DNA of 64,000 bases from Cycas panzhihuaensis (GCA_023213395.1 CM041465.1:183775741-183839740), one strand, 5' to 3'; shown: positions 43,680 to 54,520, numbered from the stretch's first letter. Numbers and translations: made by a program. Notes: generated from the letters alone by a model not told the origin.

Positions 43680-44700
43680 ATGGCTCCTCAAAGCAACAGT
43701 GACAAAATCTCGGCACTCGAGACCCACGTCACCAATATCAAGGAGGATTTCACCCACATGCATGAGGAGGTTAAAAACGAAATAGCTACCATGCGAGAAG
43801 AATTTAACTCGAGATTGTCAAACCTAGCATCACATGATGATGTCCAAAATGTAATTAAGAGGTTGTACAACTTCTCTCCTCCACCGCCAGTCGGGCCCAC
43901 ACAACAACAAATCGTGCCTCTGCCTCCACGTCAGCAACAACCATTTCATCATAAGATCAACATACCCACATTTGATCCAGATCTCAACAGGGATAGTGCA
44001 CGAAGTTGGATTAGCAAGCTAGAGTCCTACTTTACACTCAACCCAATGTCAGTAAATGAACAACTTACATTTGCTTCCATCCACTTAGATGGGAAGGCAC
44101 ATCATTGGTTCCGATGGTGGAACCGACAGTACCCCTCTAGCCAGTCTTGGGCACACTTCTCTACTTGTTTTTTCGAGCAGTATGAAGACAGTTGGAATCG
44201 ATTTTTTTCACACAACTAACACGTTTGAAGCAAGTATCCTTTGTCGAAGTTTACACTGATCAGTTCCAATCTTTATGTAATTGGATTGATCAACAACTTG
44301 ATAAACAGATAGAGATAGATATGTATGTGTCTGGGCTTAAAGAACGTATCCAAATGTGCCTAAAGACAGTTTCCCTATCTACTCTAAGAGATGCAATTAA
44401 TATGGATAAAGCAGCAGAAGCAGAGTTTGTTGCCGAAAGACCTCCTCCATTCAGACGTGACTCCACTTGGCTTTCACGATCCCAGCAAACTGATATGACC
44501 TGGTCCCAAAGACCACATCCAACTAACTACCAACAGTCGCACCCATGACCAGAGGACTCCCCAGCTACTTCTCTTGAGTAGCGCGCAGAGGAACCATCTT
44601 CGAAGTCCATACACATCACTCCAGCAGAGGCACAACGTCGTCGAGAAGCCGGTCTATGTATGCAATGTTCTGAAAAATGGACCACTGCTCACGGTAGAAT
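43680..44700 (+). pseudogene. Gag of F
   Basis: Met 43680: MAPQSNSDKISALETHVTNI, a likely coiled-coil N-part, then a Pro/Gln linker and FHHKINIPTFDPDLNRDSAR, WISKLESYFTLNPMSVNEQL, GKAHHWFRWWNRQYPSSQSW. A frameshift near 44200 passes to 44192-44546 (EVYTDQFQSLCNWIDQQLDK). After a TGA a knuckle reads CMQCSEKWTTAHGRIC at about 44660-44705. Nearly complete apart from the shift and two stops. Confidence 0.92.
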
Positions 44701-45226
44701 CTGCAAAGCCAAAAAGATGGTCTTCACAATTAACGCTAACTTATCTTTGGAAGATGACCCCGAGACTGAGCATGAATATGATGATGAATCCCAAGACCAC
44801 CCTATTGATGAGTTGCCCCCAAACCCTGAGCCTGAAGTTTCCTTATCAACTATTACCTCCATTGCATGTCCCGAACCACTTCGAGTCAAGGGAATATTTA
44901 GGAAAACCCCAATTACCATTTTGATCGATGGTGGCGCATCGCTGAATTTCATCGATATCTCCATTGCTCGACAGTTGAATCTTTACATAGAACCTAAAAT
45001 AGGCTTTACTTGCTCCTTACCTGGTCATCACACCCTCCATTGTGCTGGAACAATAAAAAACCTCATGGTCCACATTGGCTCGATTTTTATGCCTTGTCCA
45101 TAGGTGGGTCAGATGCAATTCATGGTGTACAATGGCTCCAGACTATAGGAGCTTATAGCACCAATAACTCACCCATGGCCCCCTTCATTATGTTCAAAGA
45201 TCACATGGGCCGCTCTCATAAACTTT
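44701..45226 (+). pseudogene. Protease of F
   Basis: After an acidic stretch (DDPETEHEYDDESQD) comes CPEPLRVKGIFRKTPITILI, then DGGASLNFIDISIARQLNLY at about 44926-44985. The triad reads D-G-G, a variant; E reads D-D-G at the same place. The frame ends at a TAG (45101-45103), and the C-half continues one phase over (DAIHGVQWLQTIGAYSTNNS, 45010-45237). Confidence 0.88.
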
Positions 45227-46150
45227 ATGGGATGTAAGCCCCCCCCAAACAAAGTAATCTCACCCACCCAAATGCGCCGCCAACTCAATGGTAACATAGG
45301 ATACATCCTTCGTCTTACCCATATCCAGGCCCCTTCGGGTATCCACCCTGATATCCAACAAGTATTATATCAATACCAATCAGTATTTGCTCTTCACATT
45401 TTGCCTGATCGAGGTTTTTACCATACTATTGAGTTACAAAGTGCGCACAACCCGATTAGCCTTCGACCATATAGGAACTCCTATTTCCAAAAAAATGAAA
45501 TCGAAAAAATCACAAGGGAATTGTTGGACATGGGTATCATCCAACCTAGTAAAAGCCCGTATACGGCACCCATCGTTTTAGTTCGCAAAAAGGATGGCTC
45601 TTTCTGACTTTGCGTTGACTATCGTGCACTCAATAAAATTACCATAAAAAACAAGTTTCCCACACCATGAATCGATGACATGTTAGATGAAATCCATGGG
45701 GTTGCAATTTTCACCAAACTTGATTTACAGTCAGGATATTACTAAATCCCTATCTTGCAGGAGGATCAACATAAAATGGCTTTCCGAACCCACCATGGCC
45801 ACTTTGAGTTCCAAGTCATGCCCTTTGGCCTATGTAATGCTCCAACCACCTTTTAGGCCCTTATGAACAAGATCTTTACCCCATACCTGCGAAAATTTGT
45901 CATCGTCTTCTTTGACGATATTTCTTATCTATAGCTCAAACATGCCTGCTCACATCCCGCATCTAGAAACGGTCCTTCAAATCCTAGCTGAAAATAAATT
46001 GTATGCTAAATTCTCCAAATGTGAGTTTGGGAAATCTGAACTACAATACATTGGTCATATCATATCCTTTGCAAGGGTTCGGGTGGATCCCGATAAAATC
46101 TTTATCATCACTAATTGGCCAACCCCAAAAACCTTGACCCAATTGTAGGC
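45227..46150 (+). pseudogene. Reverse transcriptase of F
   Basis: LDMGIIQPSKSPYTAPIVLV then RKKDGSF-LCVDYRALNKIT, with a TGA where Arg is expected. FTKLDLQSGYY-IPI and TTF-ALMNKIFTPYLRKFVI carry stops for expected Gln. The catalytic block VIVFFDDI is intact at about 45901-45922; one base is then gained. 45897-46148 reads LETVLQILAENKLYAKFSKC and ELQYIGHIISFARVRVDPDK. Confidence 0.92.
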
Positions 46151-46690
46151 TTTCCTAGGACTTATCGGATTCTATCGCCAGTTCGTTCGAAATTATGGCA
46201 CACTAACCAACCCCTTAACCCACTTACTTCGGAAGGATTCCTTCCAATGGTCCCCCTCAGCTAATGAGTCCTTCCTCCATCTAAAGGAGGTCATGACAAC
46301 CACCCTGGTTTTGGCCTCTCCTGACTTTTCTCAGCCTTACCAATTAGAATGTGATGCCTCCGGGTTTGGATTGGGTGCAGTCTTAATGCAGGACTTCCAC
46401 CCCATTGCCTTCGAAAGTCGGAAACTCAAAGATCATGAGTGTAGAATGTCTACCTATGAAAAAGAAATGCAAGCCATCCTCCATGCTGTTGACAAGTGGC
46501 GACAATATCTACTTGGTTCTAAATTTACTAGTTTCATTGATCATCATAGCCTTCGCCACTTACTAGATCAACCAGTCCTCTCAGAAGAGCATGCTAAATG
46601 GGTCGACTGCCTCCAAGTTTTCAATTTTACAATCACATATAAAAAGGGGAAAGATAACATTGTGTCAAATGCTCTCTCGAGGCGACCTTC
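46151..46690 (+). pseudogene. Connection and RNase H of F
   Basis: From about 46150 to 47524 the frame has no stop. RNase H begins YQLECDASGFGLGAVLMQDF (about 46338-46397), followed by STYEKEMQAILHAVDKWRQY, FIDHHSLRHLLDQPVLSEEH and ITYKKGKDNIVSNALSRRPS. The last catalytic position reads SNALSR where B has VDALSR, so its Asp is lost here. Confidence 0.9.
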
Positions 46691-47640
46691 ACCTACACTT
46701 AACAATAACACCAGTCACATTGAGAACCCCACCATTTATGCCATTTCTTCCCCACAACCGACATGGATACAGGATTTAGCCACGGCTAACCAAACCCAAC
46801 CTGATTTTGCACATTGGGCTAATAAGGTCCACACTCATAAGGATTGGTCCATCCATAATAATCTTCTCTTATACCAAAATCGCATATTTGTACACCCCCA
46901 ATCAACTTTTATCCCGTGGATTTTATCAGAATATCATTCTTCCCCTCTTGGTGGTCATTCTGGTTTTGATAAAACTTATCGTCGGATACGTTCTGATTTC
47001 TTTTGGCTAGAAATGAAATCTACCATCCTTACCTTTGTCTTGGAATGCGACACATGCCAACGTAACAAAGCGGATACAAAACCCCAACCAGGCCTCCTTC
47101 AACCATTGCACATCCCACAAGGTAAATGGCAAGATATTTCCATGGACTTTATAACGGGCCTACCACTATCTGCCGGATTTGACTCCATTTTAGTAGTCAT
47201 AGATAGGTTGACAAAATATGCCCACTTCTTACCTGTCCACACAACCTATAAAGCTCCACGGATCGTTGACATTTACATCCAGACAATATTTCATTTGCAC
47301 AGTTTTCTATCCACCATTGTATGTGATTACGACCCTAAATTCACTAGCTCCTTCTGGCAGGAGCTATTCCGCGCATTAGGAACATCATTCAACATGAGTT
47401 CGGCATACCATCCACAGATCGATGGCCAATCTGAGGTCCTTAACAAAACTCTGGAGACCTACTTACATTGCTTTGCATCTGACCACCAGTCTAAATGGAC
47501 ATCATGGCTAGCCCTAGCTGAGTATTAATACAACTCCTCACACCATTTAGCCATTGGAATGTCCCCATTTTTGGCCCTCTATGGGTATCCCCGGCCGTCC
47601 CACCACACCTTGGCAACCAACCTCCACACGACAGCAGTAC
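46691..47640 (+). pseudogene. Integrase of F
   Basis: HSGFDKTYRRIRSDFFWLEM and LECDTCQRNKADTKPQPGLL form the zinc-binding part (about 46956-47090). Core: DISMDFITGLPLSAGFDSIL, VVIDRLTKYAHF, STIVCDYDPKFTSSFW, HPQIDGQSEVLNKTLETYLH. All three acidic residues (D, D, E) are present. A TAA at 47526-47528 interrupts AEYxYNSSHH. One more stop lies near 47652. Confidence 0.93.
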
Positions 47641-47657
47641 AACAAAAACGGTAGCAT

Positions 47658-48188
47658 ATGGACCAAATTCTCCACACCCTTAAACAAAACCTATCCATGG
47701 CCCAAAATCGAATGAAACAATTAACAGACCGCCACCGCTCTAATCGCTCCTTCAATATTGGTGATCTTGTATTCCTTCGTCTCCAACCTTATAAGCAACA
47801 ATCCCTTCACCATCATAAGAACCACAAACTTAGCCCTCGATATTATGGCCCCTATAAAGTCCTTAAACGCATTGGTGAAGTTGCATATGCTCTTGACCTT
47901 CCCCCCACCACAAATATTCATAATGTTTTTCATATCTCCTATCTTCAGAAGTGTCTAAGCAAAACCCATATTCCCGAGACAACCCTTCCAATCTTGGATG
48001 AAGAGCAAACCTTGACCGTACCTCTAGAACGTATACTAGCTACCAAACAACGCCATCTCCAGAATCGGTCCATTTCAGAATATTTAATACAGTGGACAGG
48101 CTGCAACTCCGACGAATCAACTTGGGAGTTTGAGGAGTTTATCAAAGAGCACCCGCATCTCACATGCCTCGAGGACTCGGTGTCTTAG
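47658..48188 (+). pseudogene. Integrase C-terminus and chromodomain of F
   Basis: A clean 176-codon frame: MDQILHTLKQNLSMAQNRMK, FNIGDLVFLRLQPYKQQSLH, LSPRYYGPYKVLKRIGEVAY (GPY/F module), FHISYLQKCL, then ERILATKQRHLQNRSISEYL and IQWTGCNSDESTWEFEEFIK, the chromodomain. It ends at TAG 48186-48188, just before the purine tract TAGGGGAGGGGACC (48186-48199). This tail would target the element to marked chromatin. Confidence 0.93.
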
Positions 48189-48199
48189 GGGAGGGGACC

Positions 48200-48603
48200 T
48201 ATTACATAACTTATCCGGATAAGTTATGTAAACCACTAGCATACGGAGAGCTATCAAGATAAAGTTAATTATGGAACTTCGTGCATGTGTCGTCAAGCTA
48301 GCCAATGGTATACTTGGCCGTTGCCGTCCAATAGAATGTAAGGCCGCTTAGGCTGCCAATAGGATTACATGTATAAGACCCTCTTTTGTCTATATAAGGG
48401 TCATAAATTATAAATGTTGATTATCTGGATAGAACATTTTATAAAGATTGTGTTGCAGTACTTTCTATCTTTGGTGATCATTTAGCACTTTGGTGTTCCT
48501 GTAAAACTCTTGGTTAATTTGTTTGCTCTATTGAATAAAAAGACGCTGCCGCGATTGTCAATTCTCTGCTATCTCAAGAGTACTGGTGAGAAGAAACGTC
48601 CCA
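48200..48603 (+). repeat. 3' LTR of F
   Basis: 404 bp like its partner; the first bases are TATTACAT (TG to TA). The inverted repeat at its start is a perfect 30-bp palindrome here (48202-48231; half-site TTACATAACTTATCC). Confidence 0.94.
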
Positions 48604-48639
48604 TACAAATTATAATATATCTATGGTACATTATCTACA

Positions 48640-48845
48640 TAATGGAGCTTATCAATTAAAATTCAAAAACAAGTTCAGGGTGGTCATGCCCTACCAAAAG
48701 CAAGCCAAAGTGGAATTTTCAACATATACTTAAGAAATTCACCATTCTACTAGAAAATAATGGAGGAGAAAATTGAAAACATTGTTGTAGAATGCAATAC
48801 TTGCCAAATTCACAAAAAATGAAAATGTTGTTACCAAGGCTATTC
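48640..48845 (+). pseudogene. Integrase zinc-binding fragment of gypsy K
   Basis: Broken frames read GHALPKASQSGIFNIYLRNS (about 48686-48745) and MEEKIENIVVECNTCQIHKK at about 48760-48820, the HHCC end of a gypsy integrase. The text then stops making sense near 48845 and integrase resumes only at 54521. Confidence 0.7.
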
Positions 48846-50403
48846 GATGCACGAGCATCATTGTACATATGTATTTTTAGCTATAAGACTTAGGAGATTT
48901 TGTTCACAGAGCAATTCACCTAAATGATCAGTCTTAGCATCCTTCACAAGTGAAGATTTTACAAGAAAATAGAGTTTGCAAAGTTTAGTATTCACAAGGT
49001 GCAAGTGTGCAAGCATACAAGCTTCATGAGTTACGCTTTGCAAGAAACTGCTTCATATAGAGTGTGATGGGGAGATTAATCACTACAAGTTACAAGTCAT
49101 CAAGGTGGTGAGTCACGAATAAATCATGGTCATCGATCAAGAGAATGCATGGCCATATCAAGAAGCATTGTGAGTGGAGAACTTGTGAGAAGGTGCGAGT
49201 ACTAAAATTCAAAGTGGCACAAAGTTGCGATATAGGGAGCAACAAGCAAGCGATACCTATTGGATTAAGGCATGTGGCAACATCATAGAGACTTCATAAG
49301 AATGCAACTCACATGAGGGAATTTGTGGATTGTGCGAAAGAAAAGTTGCAAAAGGAAGAGTTGGTGAGGGAAGAAAGTTGCAATGGAGTGACCATTGTTA
49401 GATCAAAGAACACATGGCAAAAATCTATGGACTTCACGCTGCAAGCACCAGCAACAAAATCCCGGTAAGAGATATGGGTGATTGTCATTAGTTGCAAACA
49501 AATAAAGTGTGAAGTAAATCACAACATGACACGTGGCTAGTTCACGAAATTATAGAAACATGGAAAGAGCGATGTTTGCATGGGAAGGAACCTATCAACC
49601 AAATGCCATGCTACATAATCATAATCTCTTGTTCATGTGAACCGCACAAGTAGCACCTACATGTTGTGCATGCTAATTTGTTGCCAATGACATTTTAAGA
49701 CAAAGTTCTTTATGTACCTAGTGCACATTGAAGAAATGTGAGTAGAATATGGCAAATCCTGATGGCATTCCAAAGGACACTTAATGAAGGAGGCTAGAGT
49801 AATGATCAAATCGATAGTAAAATCTTGGAGTTGTGGCTAATGATAGGAGAAAGGAAAAGGACATAAAAGCAAAAGTATATGGGACTCAGGCCAAATGGGA
49901 AGGGGCTTTTGCCTTCTTGGCTTTCGACTCTTGAGGCAATGGTTCAAGAGAGTGTTGGCAAATAAAATGATCAACACGGTCAGAAACGGCCAAAACGGCT
50001 TAGAAAGGACTAGAAATGGGCCCACAATGACTCAAAAATGAGCCCAGAATGGCTCAGAAACAACCATAAATGGGCCCAAAATGACTCATAAATCACCAGA
50101 AACGAACCCAGAACGACCCTAAAAACGACCAGAATAGGCCTAGGAATGGTCCCTGGATCGCATGACAAGGTGCGTACATTTTCGGGTACACTAGTAGACA
50201 GAACATACCAGAATGGTACACACGACTAGAGCAGACTCAAATGCGTCCAGAATTGATGACAACAGCAAGGATATATGTACATATGGACGTACAAACAAAG
50301 AATACATGGATTGGTAGTGTTAGTCATGTGTTAATTGAAAAGGCACATGTGTTATGAAAAGGAATGGTTATGACCATAACCATTCACCCAAAGAACACTA
50401 AAA
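48846..50403. other. Left half of unidentified block M, no gene seen
   Basis: No frame over about 62 codons and no known motif. 49978-50156 is a degenerate minisatellite with a monomer of about 11 bp. 50362-50385 is an inverted repeat, GAATGGTTATG and CATAACCATTC, with a 2-base spacer. M splits K and itself hosts L. Its nature (solo LTR, other transposon) is open. Confidence 0.5.
49978..50156 (+). repeat. ~11-bp degenerate minisatellite
   Basis: About 16 monomers of 9-12 bp, mostly 11, such as GGCCCACAATG, ACTCAAAAATG, AGCCCAGAATG, ACCAGAAACG, GCCTAGGAATG. Each starts near a CC or CTC and ends AAYG. Confidence 0.75.
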
Positions 50404-50617
50404 TGTTGGAAATCAAACTTGCAATAAAATATTCATAAACAGAACAAAAGCACCTCCAAAATTGAACGGTACCCTTAAGGTACCTCAAATATATTAACAA
50501 AACATCCTTACAACATATGATACACTATGCATGTATTTATAATATATGACATGATAGTGAGAGTGAGACCCACTTGCATGTGGGACAAAACAAATGTGCA
50601 TTACCAATATTCCAACA
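50404..50617 (-). repeat. 3' LTR of L
   Basis: 214 bp with TG...CA ends. It contains two GGTACC sites around CTTAA and an AT-rich TATA region. Partner at 53630. Confidence 0.92.
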
Positions 50618-50630
50618 CTCCCCCTTAATG
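50618..50630 (-). other. Polypurine tract of L
   Basis: The minus strand reads ATTAAGGGGGAG against the LTR, the same motif as in A and H. Only about 10 bases separate it from the ORF stop. Confidence 0.85.
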
Positions 50631-50640
50631 CACATTTGGG

Positions 50641-51819
50641 TCATTTGTATTTGCAACGCCTTGCCCTTGGAAATGTCTTGAAGATGATGTCTTTAACTTG
50701 ATCCTCATTTTCAATTTTGTGGTGATGTCTTTGTTGTAGAATGATGTCTTCAACTTGATTTTTGTCTTCAATTCTGTACTGATGCCTTTGTAAGATGATG
50801 TCCTCAACTTGATTTCTGTCTTCCATCCTGTAGTGATGTTTTTGTTGTAGCAACTCTAGCAAGTGCAAATCCTGATTCTTCATTGTGCCTGATCTAGTTT
50901 GATTTTGATGTAGATCTTGTAAGTAACTATCTTCAAGTACAACTTGATTGTCATCATTATCCTGTATAAATTCTTGATCAGCATGTACAATAGTGATTTC
51001 TTCAACCTTTGGAGCGAAATCTTGATCAACTTGCATGCTCTTTGAACTTGAATCAATGCTCAAAGAAGGAACATCATTCAAACTTGAATCAATACTTAAA
51101 GTAGGAATATCATCAATATAAGACTCATCCTTTATAGGACTATCAGATTTATCATCAATTTCCCTTGAAATAATAGTGTCATCTAAATAAACCTTAATTG
51201 ATTCATCACTCTCAACGTCTTTAGTAGAAGTTGTAGTCTCATCGATACATTCAACCATTGTTTCTTTACATTCAGTAGAAATTTCATCAGTACTCATACA
51301 TTCTTCATCTTGACATGTCATTTCATCAGTGTTGATAATACTTTCTTCATCCATTTTCCCTGTATCATAACCATCACTAACCTTAATTGCCTTTTTAATC
51401 ATTTGCTATATCTCTTCAGGAGTTTGTTCAAATATGTCCCTTAAAAAATCCCAAACTTCCTTAGCAGTACCTGCATGTTGAATCTTAGGAATAACGAAAT
51501 GATATGTGGAAGGAAGATCAACCTTGTTTAATGCAGCAAGAATCATGATGAATGCCTTTTTGTCTTTCTTTTCAAGCATTTCCTTTTCTTCTTCATCCTT
51601 ACGGATATCATATCTATCAGTAACAAGCTTCAACAAACCTCTAGCTATGAAAAAACATCTTATTTTAATTGTCCAAAAGAAGTAGTTTTCTCCATTACAC
51701 TTAGGTATCGGAAGAAACAAATCCCTTAAGTAATATTCATTTGTTTCATGAACATACATGACCACATCATTTTCCTCCATGATTGTAAGTGTACCTCTAA
51801 ACAATGTCCCTTTCTTCAA
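50641..51819 (-). pseudogene. Gag-like protein with acidic repeat tail of L (one in-frame TAG)
   Basis: A single frame of 393 codons interrupted by one TAG (51403-51405). Residues 1-137: MEENDVVMYVHETNEYYLRD, LFLPIPKCNGENYFFWTIKI and KEVWDFLRDIFEQTPEE, the UBN2-like fold of copia Gag. The TAG falls in EEI-QMIKKA. The remaining 253 residues are Asp/Glu/Ser/Thr-rich (KMDEESIINTDEMTCQDEEC), with IPTLSIDSS/VPSLSIDSS twice, then three 18-19-residue repeats ending QVEDIILQ or QVKDIIF (DNA 50684-50851), then a basic end RARRCKYK. No zinc knuckle is seen. The stop lies beside the purine tract, so pol was not simply cut off within this frame. Start could be the first Met or MEENDVV 14 codons on. Function beyond particle formation unknown. 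Confidence 0.85.
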
Positions 51820-53617
51820 TCAACAAACTTACATAACATTGGGAATATGCCCATTAATCAATCTCAACAAACTTTCTCATGTCTCATGTCCCTCACATCA
51901 CCGACTTCATCATCACATCATCACCTTGTCTGTCACATAGAATCTAAAACACTTCCTTCATTATCAAATCAATGCCTCATAACTTTCACGATGATCACAC
52001 ATGCCACATGTTGTCATTATATCACCAAGACACATCACACTTCAATTAATTGCCCAAAACACAACTCATGCCACAACATTACCAATGAATAAACCATACC
52101 CTTATAAATCATACAATGATCTACACTGCTCAACAATGTTTACTTTCCTGCAACTCAGGTATCTTCAATGAAACTCATCCTTCTTTGCCCATTCAATCAA
52201 TTAAAAGAACACATCATCAAACAAGCCTAATCTCAGCCTTAAACATGCCCAATAAACACCTAATCTTATCATGTAACCTCAAATGCAATAAGCACCTCAT
52301 TGCCTCAAATCACCATTTTTCTTGTCCTCAAATTTGTCTTATCATGCCCATAAAGCTCCTCAAGTAAATCACATTCCAAGAAGCACTAAGTTGCCATATG
52401 CCATTCAACTCATTCATGCAAACACATGCACTATCGCTTCATCACCATACTATGTCATCGTCACAATAGCTCTCTCATACGAACACATGTAAGAAAGCAC
52501 TCAAATTGCCATTAAACAATCACCATCATGCACCTCAAATCACCAATAAAGTGCCAAATACATTCACATCAACATGACTTAATGTCGTCGAAAAAAAATT
52601 ACTCTCCCATGTACAATACATGCAAGAGAGCCTTAAACAGTCACCTCATATTGCTATATCACCCAATTTATTTTCTCATGTAAATTACATACAAGAAAGC
52701 CTATAATTGCCTCATCTCACCCATTAATCATGTCATTTCTTGCCTATAAACTTTCTCATGTAAATACATGTAAAAGAGCACCATATCCATGCCTCAAATA
52801 TTGTCAACAAATCACCGTCATACAACAAACTCATGCTTACTTCATTATCAAAACAAGACTCTTTTAATAAATGAAAAATGCATCATCAATATCCATAAGT
52901 ATCACCTCATTCATACCATCATCCAAAAGTATCATCATTTTCCAATAATATATATGTACAATAGATATATTAGGCCCCAAGAGCAATGGTTTTGTGGCCA
53001 AGAAAAGTATAATATGAAACCCTTACATTCTCAAAAAACTTATTTTAAAAAAAAATATAGCTCAAAAATACATAAAATATGAATGGAAATGAAGGCCTTT
53101 GAAATACGATTCCAACAGTTTAGATGAAATTGAATTCTGATATGTAGATCAAAAGTTATGCCCTTTTTAAGAATTTCACAATTAGGGTTTCTAGGGACTG
53201 TAATAGTACCTTCTAATAAACTACTAATAACTTTTTACTTTAAACTCTGATGAACTTCAAACCACTTCCATTAGAAATTATATTAAAAAACGCACAAAAT
53301 CAAAAAAAAATTGAGATCATTTGGATACATGTAGCCAAAGTTATGGTCCTTTGAAGTTGAGGTTGTAGATTTGTCCCAAAAATACGGTGACGGAAAAAAG
53401 ACAGGCCAAAATTAATTTTGCTGCAATTTTTGCACTTTTATCCTAAAATCTATATTACGACCACTTAAAATTTATAGAATGAGCTATTTTGTCTCAATTT
53501 TTTCATTACTTTTTAGAAATTTCAACGTTTATTCTCTCGAATATGCTTTCAACCCTTGATGGCACCTCTCAAATCATCGCTCTGATATCAAACAAAAACA
53601 CCTCTCTCAACCTAGGT
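51820..53617 (-). other. Leader of L with stem-loop array
   Basis: No convincing coding on either strand; the plus-strand Ser/Thr/His frames (51748-52092 and others) are antisense low-complexity. Four similar inverted repeats lie at 52471-52778. Near the primer site, 53092-53173 and 53264-53358 hold modules ending AAGTTATG that resemble part of the B LTR. Confidence 0.65.
52471..52778. repeat. Array of four imperfect stem-loops
   Basis: Units at about 52471-52498, 52602-52630, 52671-52699 and 52750-52778. Each runs CTYTC...CATGTA-N-TACATG...GAAAG/GAGAG. Inner arms are perfect in three units: CATGT/ACATG, ATGTAA/TTACAT, CATGTA/TACATG. Spacing is 131, 69 and 79 bases. Confidence 0.65.
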
Positions 53618-53629
53618 GCTCTGATACCA
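53618..53629 (-). other. Primer-binding site of L
   Basis: GCTCTGATACCA, the reverse complement of TGGTATCAGAGC, abuts the LTR. Confidence 0.92.
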
Positions 53630-53852
53630 TGTTGGAAATCAAACCTGCAATAAGATATTCACAAACAGAACAAAAGCACCTCCAAGATTGAACGATACCC
53701 TTAAGGTACCTCAAATATATTAACAAAACATCCTTACAACATATATTACATATGATACACTATGTGTGTAGTTATAATATATGACATGATAGTGAGAGTG
53801 AGACCCACTTGCATGTGGGACAAAACAAATGTGCATTACTAATATTCCAACA
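53630..53852 (-). repeat. 5' LTR of L
   Basis: 223 bp, with a 9-base insertion (TATTACATA-type duplication) relative to the other LTR. Confidence 0.92.
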
Positions 53853-54520
53853 CAAAATGGGTATTTAATGGCACTTTTGAGGATCATTTCAACGGTGAGC
53901 GCTGAGTGATTCAATCATATGTCATTCTCTCAAGGGTGAGAGCTGCTGAGCATTCATTCCACATGGTGGTACGATAGCCAACAAGACAACTTAGTGGTAC
54001 GGATTGGAGTTACAATAGATGCATCCGGTGATGCATTCCTTTTTAGAATGTATGTGATAGAATCCTGTGTATACGACTGGAATGTAGAGAGGATACATTT
54101 TAGAACTGAATGTATAAAACATATTGCTTAATAAAGTCAAGAGTTACGTGGAACTATGTGTTTTATGTGTACCGTAATGATTGTATGATGGATATTTGTT
54201 GATTATTATACTGTTGTGTGTAATTTGTGATGACATTGTGTGGCATTATGGATGAATATGTGATAACCTTGGGTGTATGAAACATGTTGACTGTATTCTA
54301 AGCTAGACTACTAGTGATCCCTTGACAAGTTTACTTATCCCAGTAGGCAGATTGGGAAGTAAGAAAGTCAATAGAGAGAACACAGAGAGAGCCAAACCTT
54401 GCTCTTCTACACACTGTACTTTTCGTTCCTTTTGGCATTCTCTATGTAATATGACATTTAAATTGTAATAAGAGAATTCATTTGCAAAAGTCCTAGTCAA
54501 GATGCTCTGTGTTGCGAGTT
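53853..54520. other. Right half of block M, no gene seen
   Basis: No motif is recognised. The last 200 bases (AGAGAGAACACAGAGAGAGCC, TGTAATATGACATTTAAATTG, ...AAGTCCTAGTCA) look like the transcribed end of an LTR, but no partner is present. Confidence 0.4.

Larger units (their letters stand above)
42273..48603 (+). mobile_element. Ty3/gypsy chromovirus F, full-length
   Basis: Two 404-bp LTRs (42273-42676, 48200-48603) with a perfect 5-bp duplication TACAA (42268-42272, 48604-48608). Leader, Gag, protease, RT, RNase H, integrase and chromodomain are all present. About 6-7 % LTR divergence by eye. It is the most complete gypsy here and the reference for E. Lesions are scattered stops and three or four frameshifts. 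Confidence 0.95.
50404..53852 (-). mobile_element. Gag-only LTR retrotransposon L (copia type), minus strand
   Basis: Inward from the right end: LTR 53630-53852, primer site 53618-53629, a leader of about 1.8 kb, one ORF, purine tract 50618-50630, LTR 50404-50617. The LTRs are short (223 and 214 bp) and similar, TGTTGGAAATCAAAC...TATTCCAACA. Flanking 5-mers TAAAA and CAAAA agree at four of five. No protease, integrase or RT is present, so it would depend on another copia's enzymes. This matches the known TR-GAG class of non-autonomous element, but its Gag tail is unusual. Confidence 0.9.

Noticed and set aside
51748-52367. Plus-strand Ser/Thr/His-rich frames
   Set aside because: They are antisense to the L gag start and leader; the composition follows CA-rich repeats.
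52471-52778. Regularly spaced repeats considered as a CRISPR-like array
   Set aside because: The spacing is uneven, the units are inverted repeats inside a plant retrotransposon leader, and no associated genes exist.
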